Assembly (NCBI GenBank): GCA_023131935.1
Contig: JAGLYY010000333.1
Location: 1 to 5,390 of the forward strand
Source: Spirochaetales bacterium
GTDB taxonomy: Bacteria > Spirochaetota > Spirochaetia > JAGLYY01
Direction: 5' to 3'
Length of the DNA: 5,390 nt
The notes below the pieces were generated by a model. It did no database searches and was not told the DNA's origin. It saw only the letters and a list, made by a program, of their open reading frames with translations. Below, piece by piece: positions 1 through 5,390 of the stretch (positions within the stretch are counted from its first letter, which is position 1; the number at the start of each line of letters is the position of its first letter). The position numbers were made by a program, and so were the translations under genes.

Positions 1-8
1 TGTTTCCC

Positions 9-14
9 TATAAT
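9..14 (+). promoter_or_regulatory. Candidate -10 box of a promoter before ilvC
   Basis: A perfect TATAAT hexamer sits 33 nt before the ilvC start codon. Transcription would begin near position 21 and give a leader of about 27 nt, too short for an attenuator or T-box. The matching -35 would fall outside the window, so the call rests on one hexamer and could be chance. If real, ilvC is the first gene of the ilvC-leuC-leuD unit. Confidence 0.4.
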
Positions 15-47
15 CCTCCTAATTTCCTAATCTAACGGGAGGTACCC

Positions 48-1544
48 ATGCTTTTTGATTTTGAGACAAGGGTGTTTCAAAAAGAGATAATAGACCTTGG
101 ACCGGCTGAAGAATACATCGTACGCGGAGGGAGGGACCTGTTCCATCTCCTTCCCCGGGCATTTGAGGGAATATCCCGTATAGGGGTTATCGGATGGGGA
201 TCTCAGGGGCCCGCGCAGGCGGAAAACCTCCGTGATTCCCTGGAAGGTACCTCCATACAGGTCATGGTTGGGCTTCGGAAAAGTTCCCCCTCCCGCAAGA
301 AAGCGGAAGCAGCCGGATTTACTGAAAGGGATGGAACACTGGGGGAAATGATCGATGTTGTCCGTGAATCCGATCTTGTAATACTTCTCATCTCCGACGC
401 GGCCCAGGCGAATCGGTACCAGGAAATCTTTGATGCAATGAAGCCGGGGGCTACCCTCGGACTGTCCCACGGCTTTCTCCTCGGCTATCTGGATTCCATA
501 GGAAAAAAATTCCCCGGGAGCATCAACGTAATCGGAGTATGCCCCAAGGGGATGGGACCTTCGGTCCGGCAGCTCTATATTCAGGGAAAGGAAACCAGCG
601 GCGCGGGGATTAATACCAGCTTCGCGATCCAGCAGGATGTAACCGGCCGGGCAACGGATTACGCCATTGGCTGGGCGGTTGCCCTGGGGGCGCCTTTTTC
701 TTTTATGACCTCCCTGGAGATGGAATGGAAATCGGATATTTTTGGAGAGCGGGGAGTGCTTCTTGGAGGGGTCCACGGCCTGGTCGAAAGCCTGTACCGC
801 TACTTCCTGAATATAGGGATGACAGGGGAAAACGCTTTCAACGAAACAGTGGAGAACATAACGGGGCCTCTGTCCCGGATTATCTCCCGGGAGGGGATAA
901 TCGGGGTATACGAAGCGATCCCCGGGGATGACAGGGAGATATTCGAGAAAGCTTACAGTGCGTCATATCAGCCGGCATTGGGGATACTGAGGGAAATATA
1001 TGACGAGGTATCTTCCGGCAACGAGATCCGGTCTGTCCTGCTGGCAGGAGAACGGATAGAAAGCCATCCCATGGGGAAGGTCGACGGCACCTCGATGTGG
1101 CAGGTAGGCATGGCCGTCAGAGAAAACAGGGAGAGGTACTCCGAAAAGATAAATCCGGTAACTGCAGGGGTCTACGTGGCAATGATGATGGCCCAGATTG
1201 ATATTCTTACTGAGCATGGACATCCCGCGTCCGAAATTGCGAATGAATCGGTTATTGAAGCTGTCGATTCCCTGAACCCCTACATGCACTTCAAGGGGGT
1301 TGCCTACATGATAGACAACTGCTCCATCACCGCCAGGCTGGGCGCCCGGAAATGGGCACCGAATTTCGACTATGCACTAACCCGTGACGCATATCCGGTT
1401 ATTGAAGCCGGGACTCCCGCCGATTCAAATCTTATTGAACGGTTTAAATCTCACGGTATCCACCAGGTCCTGAGAGTATGCTCGCGGCTGCGCCCATCCG
1501 TTGATATTGTTGTAAGGGAACAGCCTGCCGTGGCGGCGGTCTGA
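48..1544 (+). CDS. ilvC: Ketol-acid reductoisomerase (NADP+), plant-type class II
   Basis: This enzyme isomerises and reduces 2-acetolactate or 2-aceto-2-hydroxybutyrate to the dihydroxy acids of the valine/leucine and isoleucine pathways, using NADPH and two Mg2+, in the cytoplasm. The 498-aa product follows the mature plant chloroplast enzyme (spinach) along its whole length and is unlike E. coli IlvC in the middle. The N-terminal Rossmann domain carries GWGSQGPAQAENL (49-61) and RKSSPSR (77-83). The C-terminal all-helical domain is the long, duplicated class II form. By remembered comparison with the spinach enzyme, the catalytic and metal residues are H141, K167, D230, E234, E400, E404 and S426, all present. 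The ATG at 48 has GGGAGG at 37-42 with 5-nt spacing, and the protein begins where the mature plant enzyme begins, without a transit peptide. leuC follows after 10 nt. The enzyme call is near certain; the origin by gene transfer is open. Confidence 0.96.
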   Translation: MLFDFETRVFQKEIIDLGPAEEYIVRGGRDLFHLLPRAFEGISRIGVIGWGSQGPAQAENLRDSLEGTSIQVMVGLRKSSPSRKKAEAAGFTERDGTLGEMIDVVRESDLVILLISDAAQANRYQEIFDAMKPGATLGLSHGFLLGYLDSIGKKFPGSINVIGVCPKGMGPSVRQLYIQGKETSGAGINTSFAIQQDVTGRATDYAIGWAVALGAPFSFMTSLEMEWKSDIFGERGVLLGGVHGLVESLYRYFLNIGMTGENAFNETVENITGPLSRIISREGIIGVYEAIPGDDREIFEKAYSASYQPALGILREIYDEVSSGNEIRSVLLAGERIESHPMGKVDGTSMWQVGMAVRENRERYSEKINPVTAGVYVAMMMAQIDILTEHGHPASEIANESVIEAVDSLNPYMHFKGVAYMIDNCSITARLGARKWAPNFDYALTRDAYPVIEAGTPADSNLIERFKSHGIHQVLRVCSRLRPSVDIVVREQPAVAAV

Positions 1545-1554
1545 AGGGTCTGGT

Positions 1555-2973
1555 ATGGGAACAAATCTGTTCAATAAAATATGGGACCTCCACAGGATCA
1601 GGACCCTGCCGGACGGAATGGACCAGATATTCATCGGACTTCACCTCCTCCACGAGGTCACCTCCCCCCAGGCATTCAGAATGCTGGAGCAAAAAGAACT
1701 GGCCGTCAAATATCCGGAAAGAACCTTCGCTACGGTGGACCATATAATCCCGACGGACAGCAGGAGCCGACCATTGGAGGATCCTCTTGCTGAGGAGATG
1801 CTTCGGGTCCTAGAGGACAATACCAGGCGGCATGGTATCCCCTTTTTCGGACTGGATTCGGAGGATCAGGGGATTATACATATCATCGGCCCTGAGCTGG
1901 GTTTGACACAGCCCGGGATGACCATTTCATGTGGAGATTCCCACACTTCGACCCACGGCGCCTTCGGTGCGATCGCCTTCGGAATCGGCACAAGCCAGGT
2001 GCGGGATATCCTTGCCACTCAAACCCTTGCGCTCAACCGTTCCCGGGTAAGAAAGATAGAGGTGAAGGGGAAACTACTCAAGGGAGTTACCGCAAAGGAC
2101 CTTGCTCTGAAGCTGATACAACAGCTCGGTGTAAAAGGGGGGGTGGGTTATGCCTATGAATACTGCGGTGAGGCTGTCAGCAACCTCTCCATGGAAGAAC
2201 GGATGACCCTCTGCAATATGACGATCGAAGGGGGGGCCCGGGTTGGATATGTAAACCCGGATGAAACCACCTTTGCCTATCTGAAGGGAAAACGATTCGC
2301 ACCTTCAGGAAGGGCCTTCGAAAGGGCGGAGGTTTTCTGGAAATCCATAGCATCCGATCCTGATGCGGCATACGATGATCACTTTGTCATTCAGGCCGGG
2401 GAAATAGAACCGATGGTGACCTGGGGGATAAATCCGGGACAGGCCATAGGGATAGATCAAAGAATCCCTTTTCCTGAGGACCTTTCTGATGATGAAGCTG
2501 AAGTTGCGGAAAAGGCATTTCGGCATATGGGATTCCGGGAGGGAGACCCCGTCAGGGGAAGGAGAATTGATGTCGCTTTCATCGGTTCCTGCACCAACGG
2601 CAGGATAAGCGACCTGAGAGAAGCCGCCCGGGTTGCCCGGGGGATGAAGAAGGCGGATCATGTCCGGGCCCTGGTTGTCCCCGGATCAATGGCAGTAGAC
2701 AGGCAGGCAAAAGAAGAGGGTCTTGACCTTATCTTCAAAGAAGCGGGTTTTGAATACCGGCAGGCGGGCTGTTCCATGTGCCTTGCCATGAATCCGGATA
2801 AGCTTGAGGGAAATCAGATATCCGCCTCTTCGTCCAACCGGAACTTTATCGGCAGACAGGGATCTCCTGAAGGGAGGACACTTCTTATGAGCCCGGCCAT
2901 GGTAGCAGCTGCCGCAATAACCGGCTATGTTACCGATTCAAGAGAGTTATGGGGTGAAGCTGATGGCAGATAA
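1555..2973 (+). CDS. leuC: 3-isopropylmalate dehydratase large subunit
   Basis: LeuC is the [4Fe-4S] subunit of isopropylmalate isomerase. With LeuD it interconverts 2- and 3-isopropylmalate in leucine biosynthesis. At 472 aa it has the normal length of bacterial LeuC. Visible family motifs are HLLHEVTSPQAF (30-41), VDHIIPT (61-67), CGDSHTSTHGAFG (126-138), GSCTNGR (344-350), AGCSMCLAMN (404-413) and SSNRNFIGRQG (426-436). The cluster ligands are C346, C406 and C409, with the usual Cx59Cx2C spacing. The sequence matches LeuC more closely than aconitase or homoaconitase, and its direct neighbours ilvC and leuD agree. The ATG at 1555 has GAAGGG at 1543-1548, which overlaps the ilvC stop codon, so translation is probably coupled. 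The 3' end overlaps leuD by 11 nt. Confidence 0.97.
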   Translation: MGTNLFNKIWDLHRIRTLPDGMDQIFIGLHLLHEVTSPQAFRMLEQKELAVKYPERTFATVDHIIPTDSRSRPLEDPLAEEMLRVLEDNTRRHGIPFFGLDSEDQGIIHIIGPELGLTQPGMTISCGDSHTSTHGAFGAIAFGIGTSQVRDILATQTLALNRSRVRKIEVKGKLLKGVTAKDLALKLIQQLGVKGGVGYAYEYCGEAVSNLSMEERMTLCNMTIEGGARVGYVNPDETTFAYLKGKRFAPSGRAFERAEVFWKSIASDPDAAYDDHFVIQAGEIEPMVTWGINPGQAIGIDQRIPFPEDLSDDEAEVAEKAFRHMGFREGDPVRGRRIDVAFIGSCTNGRISDLREAARVARGMKKADHVRALVVPGSMAVDRQAKEEGLDLIFKEAGFEYRQAGCSMCLAMNPDKLEGNQISASSSNRNFIGRQGSPEGRTLLMSPAMVAAAAITGYVTDSRELWGEADGR

Positions 2974-3577
2974 ATCCGCCGGCCGCAGTGTTATTAAAGG
3001 GATGGGTCTACCCCTTATGGGGAACGATATCGATACGGACAGGATAATCCCTGCCAGGTTTATGAAGTGTGTCACCTTCGACGGTCTTGGCGCGTATGCC
3101 TTCTTTGATGAGCGATATGATGTTAATGGCGACCAAAAAGATCATATAATGAATGATGAGCGGTATGCTGAGGGCTCCATCCTGCTGGTGAATAAAAATT
3201 TTGGATGCGGATCAAGCCGGGAACACGCTCCGCAGGCACTGTATCATTGGGGAATACGGGGATTTGTCGGGGAATCCTTCGCGGAGATTTTTGCGGGGAA
3301 CTGCAATTCCCTGGGACTGCCGGCAGTCCGGGTTTCCAGGGAGGCAATCGGGAAGCTTATGGAGATCTGCATGGCAAACCCTTCCCCGGTACTGACCATT
3401 GATCTTAAGGAAGGATATGTATCCGCCGAAGGAACAGCTTTTCCGGCAAGCCTCCCCGAAGGATACAGAAGGGCCCTCATCGAAGGCACCTGGGATGTCA
3501 CCCAGACCCTTCTTGAAGGAAGCGGTGAGGTCGACCGGAAGTATCGGGAATTACCATACCTGAGGGGATTCACCTGA
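2963..3577 (+). CDS. leuD: 3-isopropylmalate dehydratase small subunit
   Basis: LeuD supplies the swivelling substrate-recognition domain that completes the LeuC active site. The 204-aa product has the length of the long bacterial LeuD type; the archaeal short type is about 165 aa. Signature segments are NDIDTDRIIPARF (21-33), FDGLGAYAF (39-47), the NFGCGSSREHAPQAL loop (79-93), and GESFAEIFAGNC (103-114). I chose the ATG at 2963 over an in-frame ATG at 2927. The 12 extra residues would lie inside leuC and look unlike the family, while MADKSAG is followed at once by family-like sequence. The start overlaps the leuC end by 11 nt in another frame, with a weak GGGG (2951-2954) upstream, so re-initiation by ribosomes finishing leuC is likely. 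It is the last gene of the unit; the bases after it are non-coding. Confidence 0.95.
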   Translation: MADKSAGRSVIKGMGLPLMGNDIDTDRIIPARFMKCVTFDGLGAYAFFDERYDVNGDQKDHIMNDERYAEGSILLVNKNFGCGSSREHAPQALYHWGIRGFVGESFAEIFAGNCNSLGLPAVRVSREAIGKLMEICMANPSPVLTIDLKEGYVSAEGTAFPASLPEGYRRALIEGTWDVTQTLLEGSGEVDRKYRELPYLRGFT

Positions 3578-3628
3578 ACTCCCACCGGGCTCCCCAGTTC
3601 CTCAATTTTGTCCACAAGATAATAAGAG

Positions 3629-3653
3629 CTGTTTCCCGCTTTTGGGACTACAG
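3629..3653 (+). terminator. Weak hairpin after leuD, possible terminator
   Basis: CTGT (3629-3632) can pair with ACAG (3650-3653), and TCCC (3634-3637) with GGGA (3644-3647), around a 6-nt loop with a small internal bulge. Only a short broken T stretch follows (TGTCTTTC). It lies about 50 nt after the leuD stop, where a terminator is expected. The stem is short and interrupted, so this is a tentative call. No better hairpin was seen in 3578-3757. Confidence 0.25.
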
Positions 3654-3704
3654 TGTCTTTCTATGGATTTTATAGCGGTATGGCGCAAAAGGTTCGATGA
3701 TTCC

Positions 3705-3734
3705 TTGATCTTGTTATTTATGTCTTTGTAATAT
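3705..3734 (+). promoter_or_regulatory. Candidate sigma-70-type promoter for the DUF4160-DUF2442 pair
   Basis: TTGATC (3705-3710) and TAATAT (3729-3734) are separated by 18 nt in an AT-rich stretch. They end 23 nt before the ATG of the DUF4160 gene, which has a purine-rich ribosome site (AGAAGAGAGGG, 3743-3753). Each hexamer differs from consensus at two positions. The location and the drop in GC compared with leuD support a separate promoter for this pair. Confidence 0.45.
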
Positions 3735-3757
3735 AAATTATTAGAAGAGAGGGTCCG

Positions 3758-3994
3758 ATGCCAACCGTGCTGAGAATAAAATCTTTCAGATTTCATTTTT
3801 ATTCTGATGAATCAAATGAACCTCCACATATTCACATTGAGACGACAGAGGGAGAATGTAAGTTCTGGCTTGATCCTGTTCGCCTCGCTGGAAACAAAGG
3901 TGTACCTGCTAACGTGGTCAGAAAGATTGAAAGGCTTGTATTCGAACATCAAATTCTTTTAAAGGAGCAGTATTATGAGTTCCACAAGAGATGA
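3758..3994 (+). CDS. DUF4160 family protein
   Basis: This is a 78-aa, probably soluble protein of the DUF4160 family, recognised by its standard opening MPTVLRI, the aromatic strand FRFHFYSDE (10-18), the hallmark EPPHIHIE (21-28) and KFWLDPV (35-41). It ends in a short helical segment (about 52-76). The family has no proven biochemical activity that I can state. The two closely spaced histidines of PPHIHI are its most conserved element. Members are usually found beside a DUF2442 gene, as here, and the pair is often suspected to be a toxin-antitoxin-like or accessory module; that role is inference. The length is typical and complete. The ATG at 3758 follows GAGAGGG with 4-nt spacing. The 3' end overlaps the next gene by 20 nt. 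Confidence 0.88.
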   Translation: MPTVLRIKSFRFHFYSDESNEPPHIHIETTEGECKFWLDPVRLAGNKGVPANVVRKIERLVFEHQILLKEQYYEFHKR

Positions 3995-4238
3995 AACACA
4001 ATATTTCGCTGAACCTGCCGCGGTAAAGGTCTGGATCGAGGATAGAACAGTATTTATTGAGCTAACCGACCGCCGTATAATTGGATTCCCGGCAGATCGA
4101 TTTAAAATTCTCCATAACGCTACAGATGAACAACTTAGGGATGTAAAGCTGCGGCTTAACGGTTATGCCCTGAGGTGGGAAGAACTCGATGAAGATTTAA
4201 CTGTTCCGGGTATTGTAGCGGGTAATTTTCAGTTATAA
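3975..4238 (+). CDS. DUF2442 family protein
   Basis: This 87-aa protein belongs to the DUF2442 family. It shows a strand-rich N-terminal part (VKVWIEDRTVFIEL, 17-30), the conserved RRIIGFPADRF (33-43), a helical centre, and the diagnostic C-terminal WEELDEDLTVPGIVAG (68-83). That last segment is the family's best-known motif. The function is not established; DNA binding or an antitoxin role has been suspected from its pairing with DUF4160, but nothing here proves it. The ATG at 3975 has AAGGAG (3962-3967) with 7-nt spacing, placed inside the DUF4160 gene. Together with the 20-nt overlap, this points to coupled expression from one mRNA. The gene looks intact. Confidence 0.87.
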   Translation: MSSTRDETQYFAEPAAVKVWIEDRTVFIELTDRRIIGFPADRFKILHNATDEQLRDVKLRLNGYALRWEELDEDLTVPGIVAGNFQL

Positions 4239-4257
4239 AACCCTGCACCAAGGAACC

Positions 4258-4329
4258 AATCAGCCCCGGTCCTCTTATAACCCGAATATTTGAAGCAACA
4301 AACCGTTTTCCGGTGTATTAATAGTTGAG
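4258..4329. repeat. Direct repeat copy 1 (72 nt), left of the TA pair
   Basis: This segment aligns without gaps to 5052-5123 with 8 mismatches, 7 of them transitions. Its core, 4277-4323, matches 5071-5117 with a single difference (G4305 versus A5099). It lies between the ends of two convergent genes, DUF2442 and the minus-strand toxin, and has no open reading frame. In this copy alone, 4277-4290 and 4320-4333 also form an imperfect inverted repeat (11 of 14 positions). The repeat is directly visible; its origin is inferred. Confidence 0.9.
4295..4314 (-). terminator. Possible weak terminator for the minus-strand toxin gene
   Basis: Read on the minus strand, ACCG and CGGT (+ positions 4311-4314 and 4302-4305) pair around a GAAAA loop and are followed by TTGTTGC. 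The element starts 22 nt past the toxin stop codon and lies inside repeat copy 1. In repeat copy 2 the one core change keeps a G-U pair in the minus-strand RNA. The stem is only 4 bp and the T tract is interrupted, so the call is weak. Confidence 0.22.
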
Positions 4330-4335
4330 TTATTC

Positions 4336-4707
4336 CTATTTCAATGCTGACAGGCTAACTTTTTCATAGCCACCACTTTTTTTGTCTTCCGGGTGCGGTT
4401 CTATCCCGATTATCGTAATATCTCCTTTTTCTGGTCCATAAACCCAGAAAATCCTTCCTGCTGCAGGGACATTATTTTCTAAATATGATTCCCAGACTTT
4501 CATCCCATACCGCTTCGTAAGCTGCTTTATATCATGCGACGAGAGCCCTGGGTGCCGTGGATTCTGGCTCAAGTACCGAAGCACCTTTACCAGCTTTTTG
4601 AAGAATTTCTCCTCTGTCTTGGTTAAAACTCCTGTATCCGCTTTATATTGAAGATCATTCCAAAAATGTTCCATCTCTGGAACTCCCATACGAATTTGAA
4701 AAGTCAT
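4336..4707 (-). CDS. Putative RelE/ParE-superfamily-like toxin of a type II TA pair
   Basis: The 123-aa product has an N-terminal helical half (about 11-66, rich in Lys and charged residues). A strand-rich C-terminal half follows, with KVWESYLENN (70-79), GRIFWVYGPEKGDITIIGIEPHPED (84-108) and a final GYEKVSLS (113-120). A helical hairpin followed by antiparallel strands that include GRIFWVY and ITIIGIEPH is typical of small mRNA-interferase or ParE-like toxins. I recall similar uncharacterised proteins in spirochaete-type genomes but cannot name a Pfam family. The gene starts 2 nt after the stop of the preceding small gene, whose 3' end carries GAAGAG as ribosome site. This antitoxin-first arrangement is typical of TA operons. 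The toxin role and RNA cleavage are inferred from architecture; no catalytic residues can be assigned safely. The frame is intact. Confidence 0.65.
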   Translation of the reverse strand: MTFQIRMGVPEMEHFWNDLQYKADTGVLTKTEEKFFKKLVKVLRYLSQNPRHPGLSSHDIKQLTKRYGMKVWESYLENNVPAAGRIFWVYGPEKGDITIIGIEPHPEDKKSGGYEKVSLSALK

Positions 4708-4709
4708 TG

Positions 4710-4964
4710 CTACTCTTCTTCTGAGTATTTTGACAAATCTATAGGTTCAGAAACCTTTCCATTCTTGAAATTCTCAACCGCTTTGTCCATCATATTAAGT
4801 GCTTTTCTGGAAATCGTATTTGGACTTACCAACACCCGCGGTACTAATTCAATATGCCCGTCATTGTACTCCCTCACACGATAGTACCCATATTTTGCTC
4901 CACGAATGGTAAAGCGATTCTTGGAGTCGATCTTCGTATCGTATTCTTTTATTACTGATTTCAT
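4710..4964 (-). CDS. Putative antitoxin, first gene of the TA pair
   Basis: This 84-aa protein has a compact strand-rich N-terminal half, YDTKIDSKNRFTIRG (8-22) then YGYYRVREYNDGHIELVPR (25-43). The pattern recalls a SpoVT/AbrB-like swapped-hairpin DNA-binding fold (the 'DSKNRFTI' strand, then 'GHIELVPR'). A helical, acidic tail (about 51-84, ending SEEE) would suit wrapping of a toxin. I chose the ATG at 4964 because AAAGAGAGAG lies just upstream on the minus strand. A longer in-frame start, GTG at 4994, lies inside a palindrome that is probably the operator, so I consider it untranslated. The toxin gene follows after 2 nt. The protein probably neutralises the toxin and represses its own promoter. 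Fold and role are inferred; similarity to a named family could not be tested. Confidence 0.65.
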   Translation of the reverse strand: MKSVIKEYDTKIDSKNRFTIRGAKYGYYRVREYNDGHIELVPRVLVSPNTISRKALNMMDKAVENFKNGKVSEPIDLSKYSEEE

Positions 4965-4980
4965 AGACTCTCTCTTTATA

Positions 4981-4994
4981 GTGGGATTTCCCAC
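4981..4994. promoter_or_regulatory. Candidate operator palindrome of the TA promoter
   Basis: GTGGGATTTCCCAC is a perfect 6-bp inverted repeat around a 2-bp centre. It lies 16 nt before the antitoxin ATG (minus strand) and 4 nt past the proposed -10 box, at the expected transcription start. Antitoxins usually bind such a site to repress their own operon. The palindrome is seen; the binding is inferred. Confidence 0.5.
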
Positions 4995-4998
4995 ATAA

Positions 4999-5027
4999 AA
5001 AATACACTATTTCTTCTTAAAAAACAA
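4999..5027 (-). promoter_or_regulatory. Candidate promoter of the antitoxin-toxin operon
   Basis: On the minus strand, TTGTTT (+ 5022-5027) and TATTTT (+ 4999-5004) are 17 nt apart. Each box differs from consensus at two positions. The -10 is followed by the palindrome at 4981-4994 and then the ribosome site of the antitoxin gene. The region is AT-rich, so chance matches are possible, but spacing and order are right. Confidence 0.4.
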
Positions 5028-5051
5028 GCATCTCGAAGAAATCTGTTTAGA

Positions 5052-5123
5052 AATCACCCCCAGTTCTTTTATAACCCGAATATTTGAAGCAACAAACCAT
5101 TTTCCGGTGTATTAATAACTAAG
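5052..5123. repeat. Direct repeat copy 2 (72 nt), leader of the Rpn-like gene
   Basis: This is the second copy of the sequence at 4258-4329, in the same orientation and 794 nt further on, with 64 of 72 positions identical. It ends at the base before the ATG of the Rpn-like gene and so forms its entire near leader. The resemblance stops there: the outer inverted-repeat pairing of copy 1 is lost because 5118-5121 differ at three positions. No strong ribosome site is present in it (only CTAAG before the ATG). Confidence 0.9.
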
Positions 5124-5390
5124 ATGAACATATCTGACCACCATGATCATTTCTTTAAAACTGTTTTTAAAGACAAGGACAACGCAGTTGACTTTATCAC
5201 CGGAATTTTCCCTTACAATATCAGGAGTAATCTCAAACTTACCACTCTGAAGATCGCAGAATCATCCTTTTCTGACAGTAAGCTCAAGAAACACTTCTCA
5301 GATGTGGTCTATGAATGTGAAACAGTTAAAGGGAAGCAGATTTATATAACTATCCTGTTTGAACATAAGAGTTTTGTCCCTCGATATCCT
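5124..5390 (+). CDS. Rpn/YhgA-like PD-(D/E)XK nuclease (Transposase_31 type), 5' part only
   Basis: I read 89 codons open to the window end, with no stop; the 3' part lies outside. The N-terminus DHHDHFFKTVFKDKDNAVDFI (5-25) followed by FP, then SSFSDSKLKKHFSDVVYE (47-64) and ITILFEHKS (75-83), is the signature order of the Rpn family. In that family the 'HDxFFK' opening precedes an Asp in 'sDllY' and a Glu in 'lLEHqS'. D60, E80 and K82 would be the D...ExK metal-binding nuclease core; K82 stands where Gln is common. E. coli Rpn proteins are DNA nucleases that promote RecA-independent recombination; this function is transferred by family. Full members are usually about 300 aa. The start at 5124 fits the family N-terminus, although the ribosome site is poor. 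The leader is shared with repeat copy 1. Confidence 0.85.
   Translation, partial: MNISDHHDHFFKTVFKDKDNAVDFITGIFPYNIRSNLKLTTLKIAESSFSDSKLKKHFSDVVYECETVKGKQIYITILFEHKSFVPRYP

Noticed and set aside
27..776. Long open frame of 249 codons on the minus strand across the ilvC 5' half
   Set aside because: It lies wholly opposite a clear ilvC, has low-complexity, Pro/Arg/Gly-rich composition without family motifs, and reflects the codon bias of the real gene.
2927..2962. Upstream in-frame ATG giving a 216-aa LeuD
   Set aside because: The added residues overlap leuC and do not resemble LeuD N-termini; the ATG at 2963 gives the normal length.
3602..3796. 64-codon minus-strand frame between leuD and the DUF4160 gene
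   Set aside because: It runs over the promoter region and into the DUF4160 start, has no motif and no family resemblance.
4290..4321. Promoter within the repeat (TTGAAG and TATTAA)
   Set aside because: The boxes are 20 nt apart, too long for a standard promoter. In copy 2 they would put the transcript start nearly at the Rpn ATG, so I could not support it.
4648..4884. 78-codon plus-strand frame opposite the toxin-antitoxin junction
   Set aside because: It is antisense to two better supported genes with paired spacing and ribosome sites; no recognisable features.
4258..5123. Integron cassette array with the repeats as attC sites
   Set aside because: Only copy 1 has a GTTRRRY-like end, neither copy has a proper RYYYAAC start, copy 2 lacks the pairing outer arms, and no integrase gene is in the window.
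4258..5123. Repeats as ends of an insertion sequence or transposon
   Set aside because: They are direct, not inverted, the enclosed genes are a TA pair with no transposase, and there is no target-site duplication that I can see.

Overview
The window joins a conserved metabolic operon to a cluster of small accessory modules. It reads as bacterial DNA: Shine-Dalgarno sites, tightly packed genes and bacterial small-gene families. The phylum cannot be fixed from the sequence alone. A plant-type ketol-acid reductoisomerase without a transit peptide, Rpn/YhgA-type nuclease genes and this style of toxin-antitoxin pair fit a spirochaete (Treponema/Spirochaeta-like) best, but that is a tentative inference from remembered family distributions.

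Region 1 (about 1-3577, + strand) holds three consecutive branched-chain amino acid genes: a plant-type ilvC (48-1544), leuC (1555-2973) and leuD (2963-3577). The spacing is 10 nt, then an 11-nt overlap, so they are almost certainly one transcription unit. KARI makes the dihydroxy-acid precursor shared by valine and leucine. LeuCD is the Fe-S isopropylmalate isomerase of the leucine branch. All catalytic and cluster-binding residues I could place are present. A perfect TATAAT lies at 9-14, so ilvC may be promoter-proximal. No leuA, leuB, ilvB, ilvN or ilvD is in view.

Region 2 (3578-5390) is visibly more AT-rich and contains only small modules. First comes a DUF4160-DUF2442 pair on + (3758-4238) with its own promoter-like sequence. 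Next is a convergent antitoxin-toxin pair on - (4964 down to 4336) with a 14-bp palindrome at its promoter. Last is the 5' part of an Rpn/YhgA-like PD-(D/E)XK nuclease gene on + (5124 to the window end). The antitoxin-toxin pair is bracketed by two direct copies of a 72-nt sequence (4258-4329 and 5052-5123, 64/72 identical, including a 47-nt core with one mismatch). The second copy ends exactly at the Rpn start codon. This suggests a roughly 794-bp cassette inserted or duplicated beside the Rpn leader.

The most noteworthy items are the repeat-bracketed TA cassette, the candidate operator palindrome and the plant-type KARI. No gap exceeds 300 nt. I see no tRNA, rRNA, CRISPR or complete insertion sequence. 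Nothing here supports a wholly new biological system.
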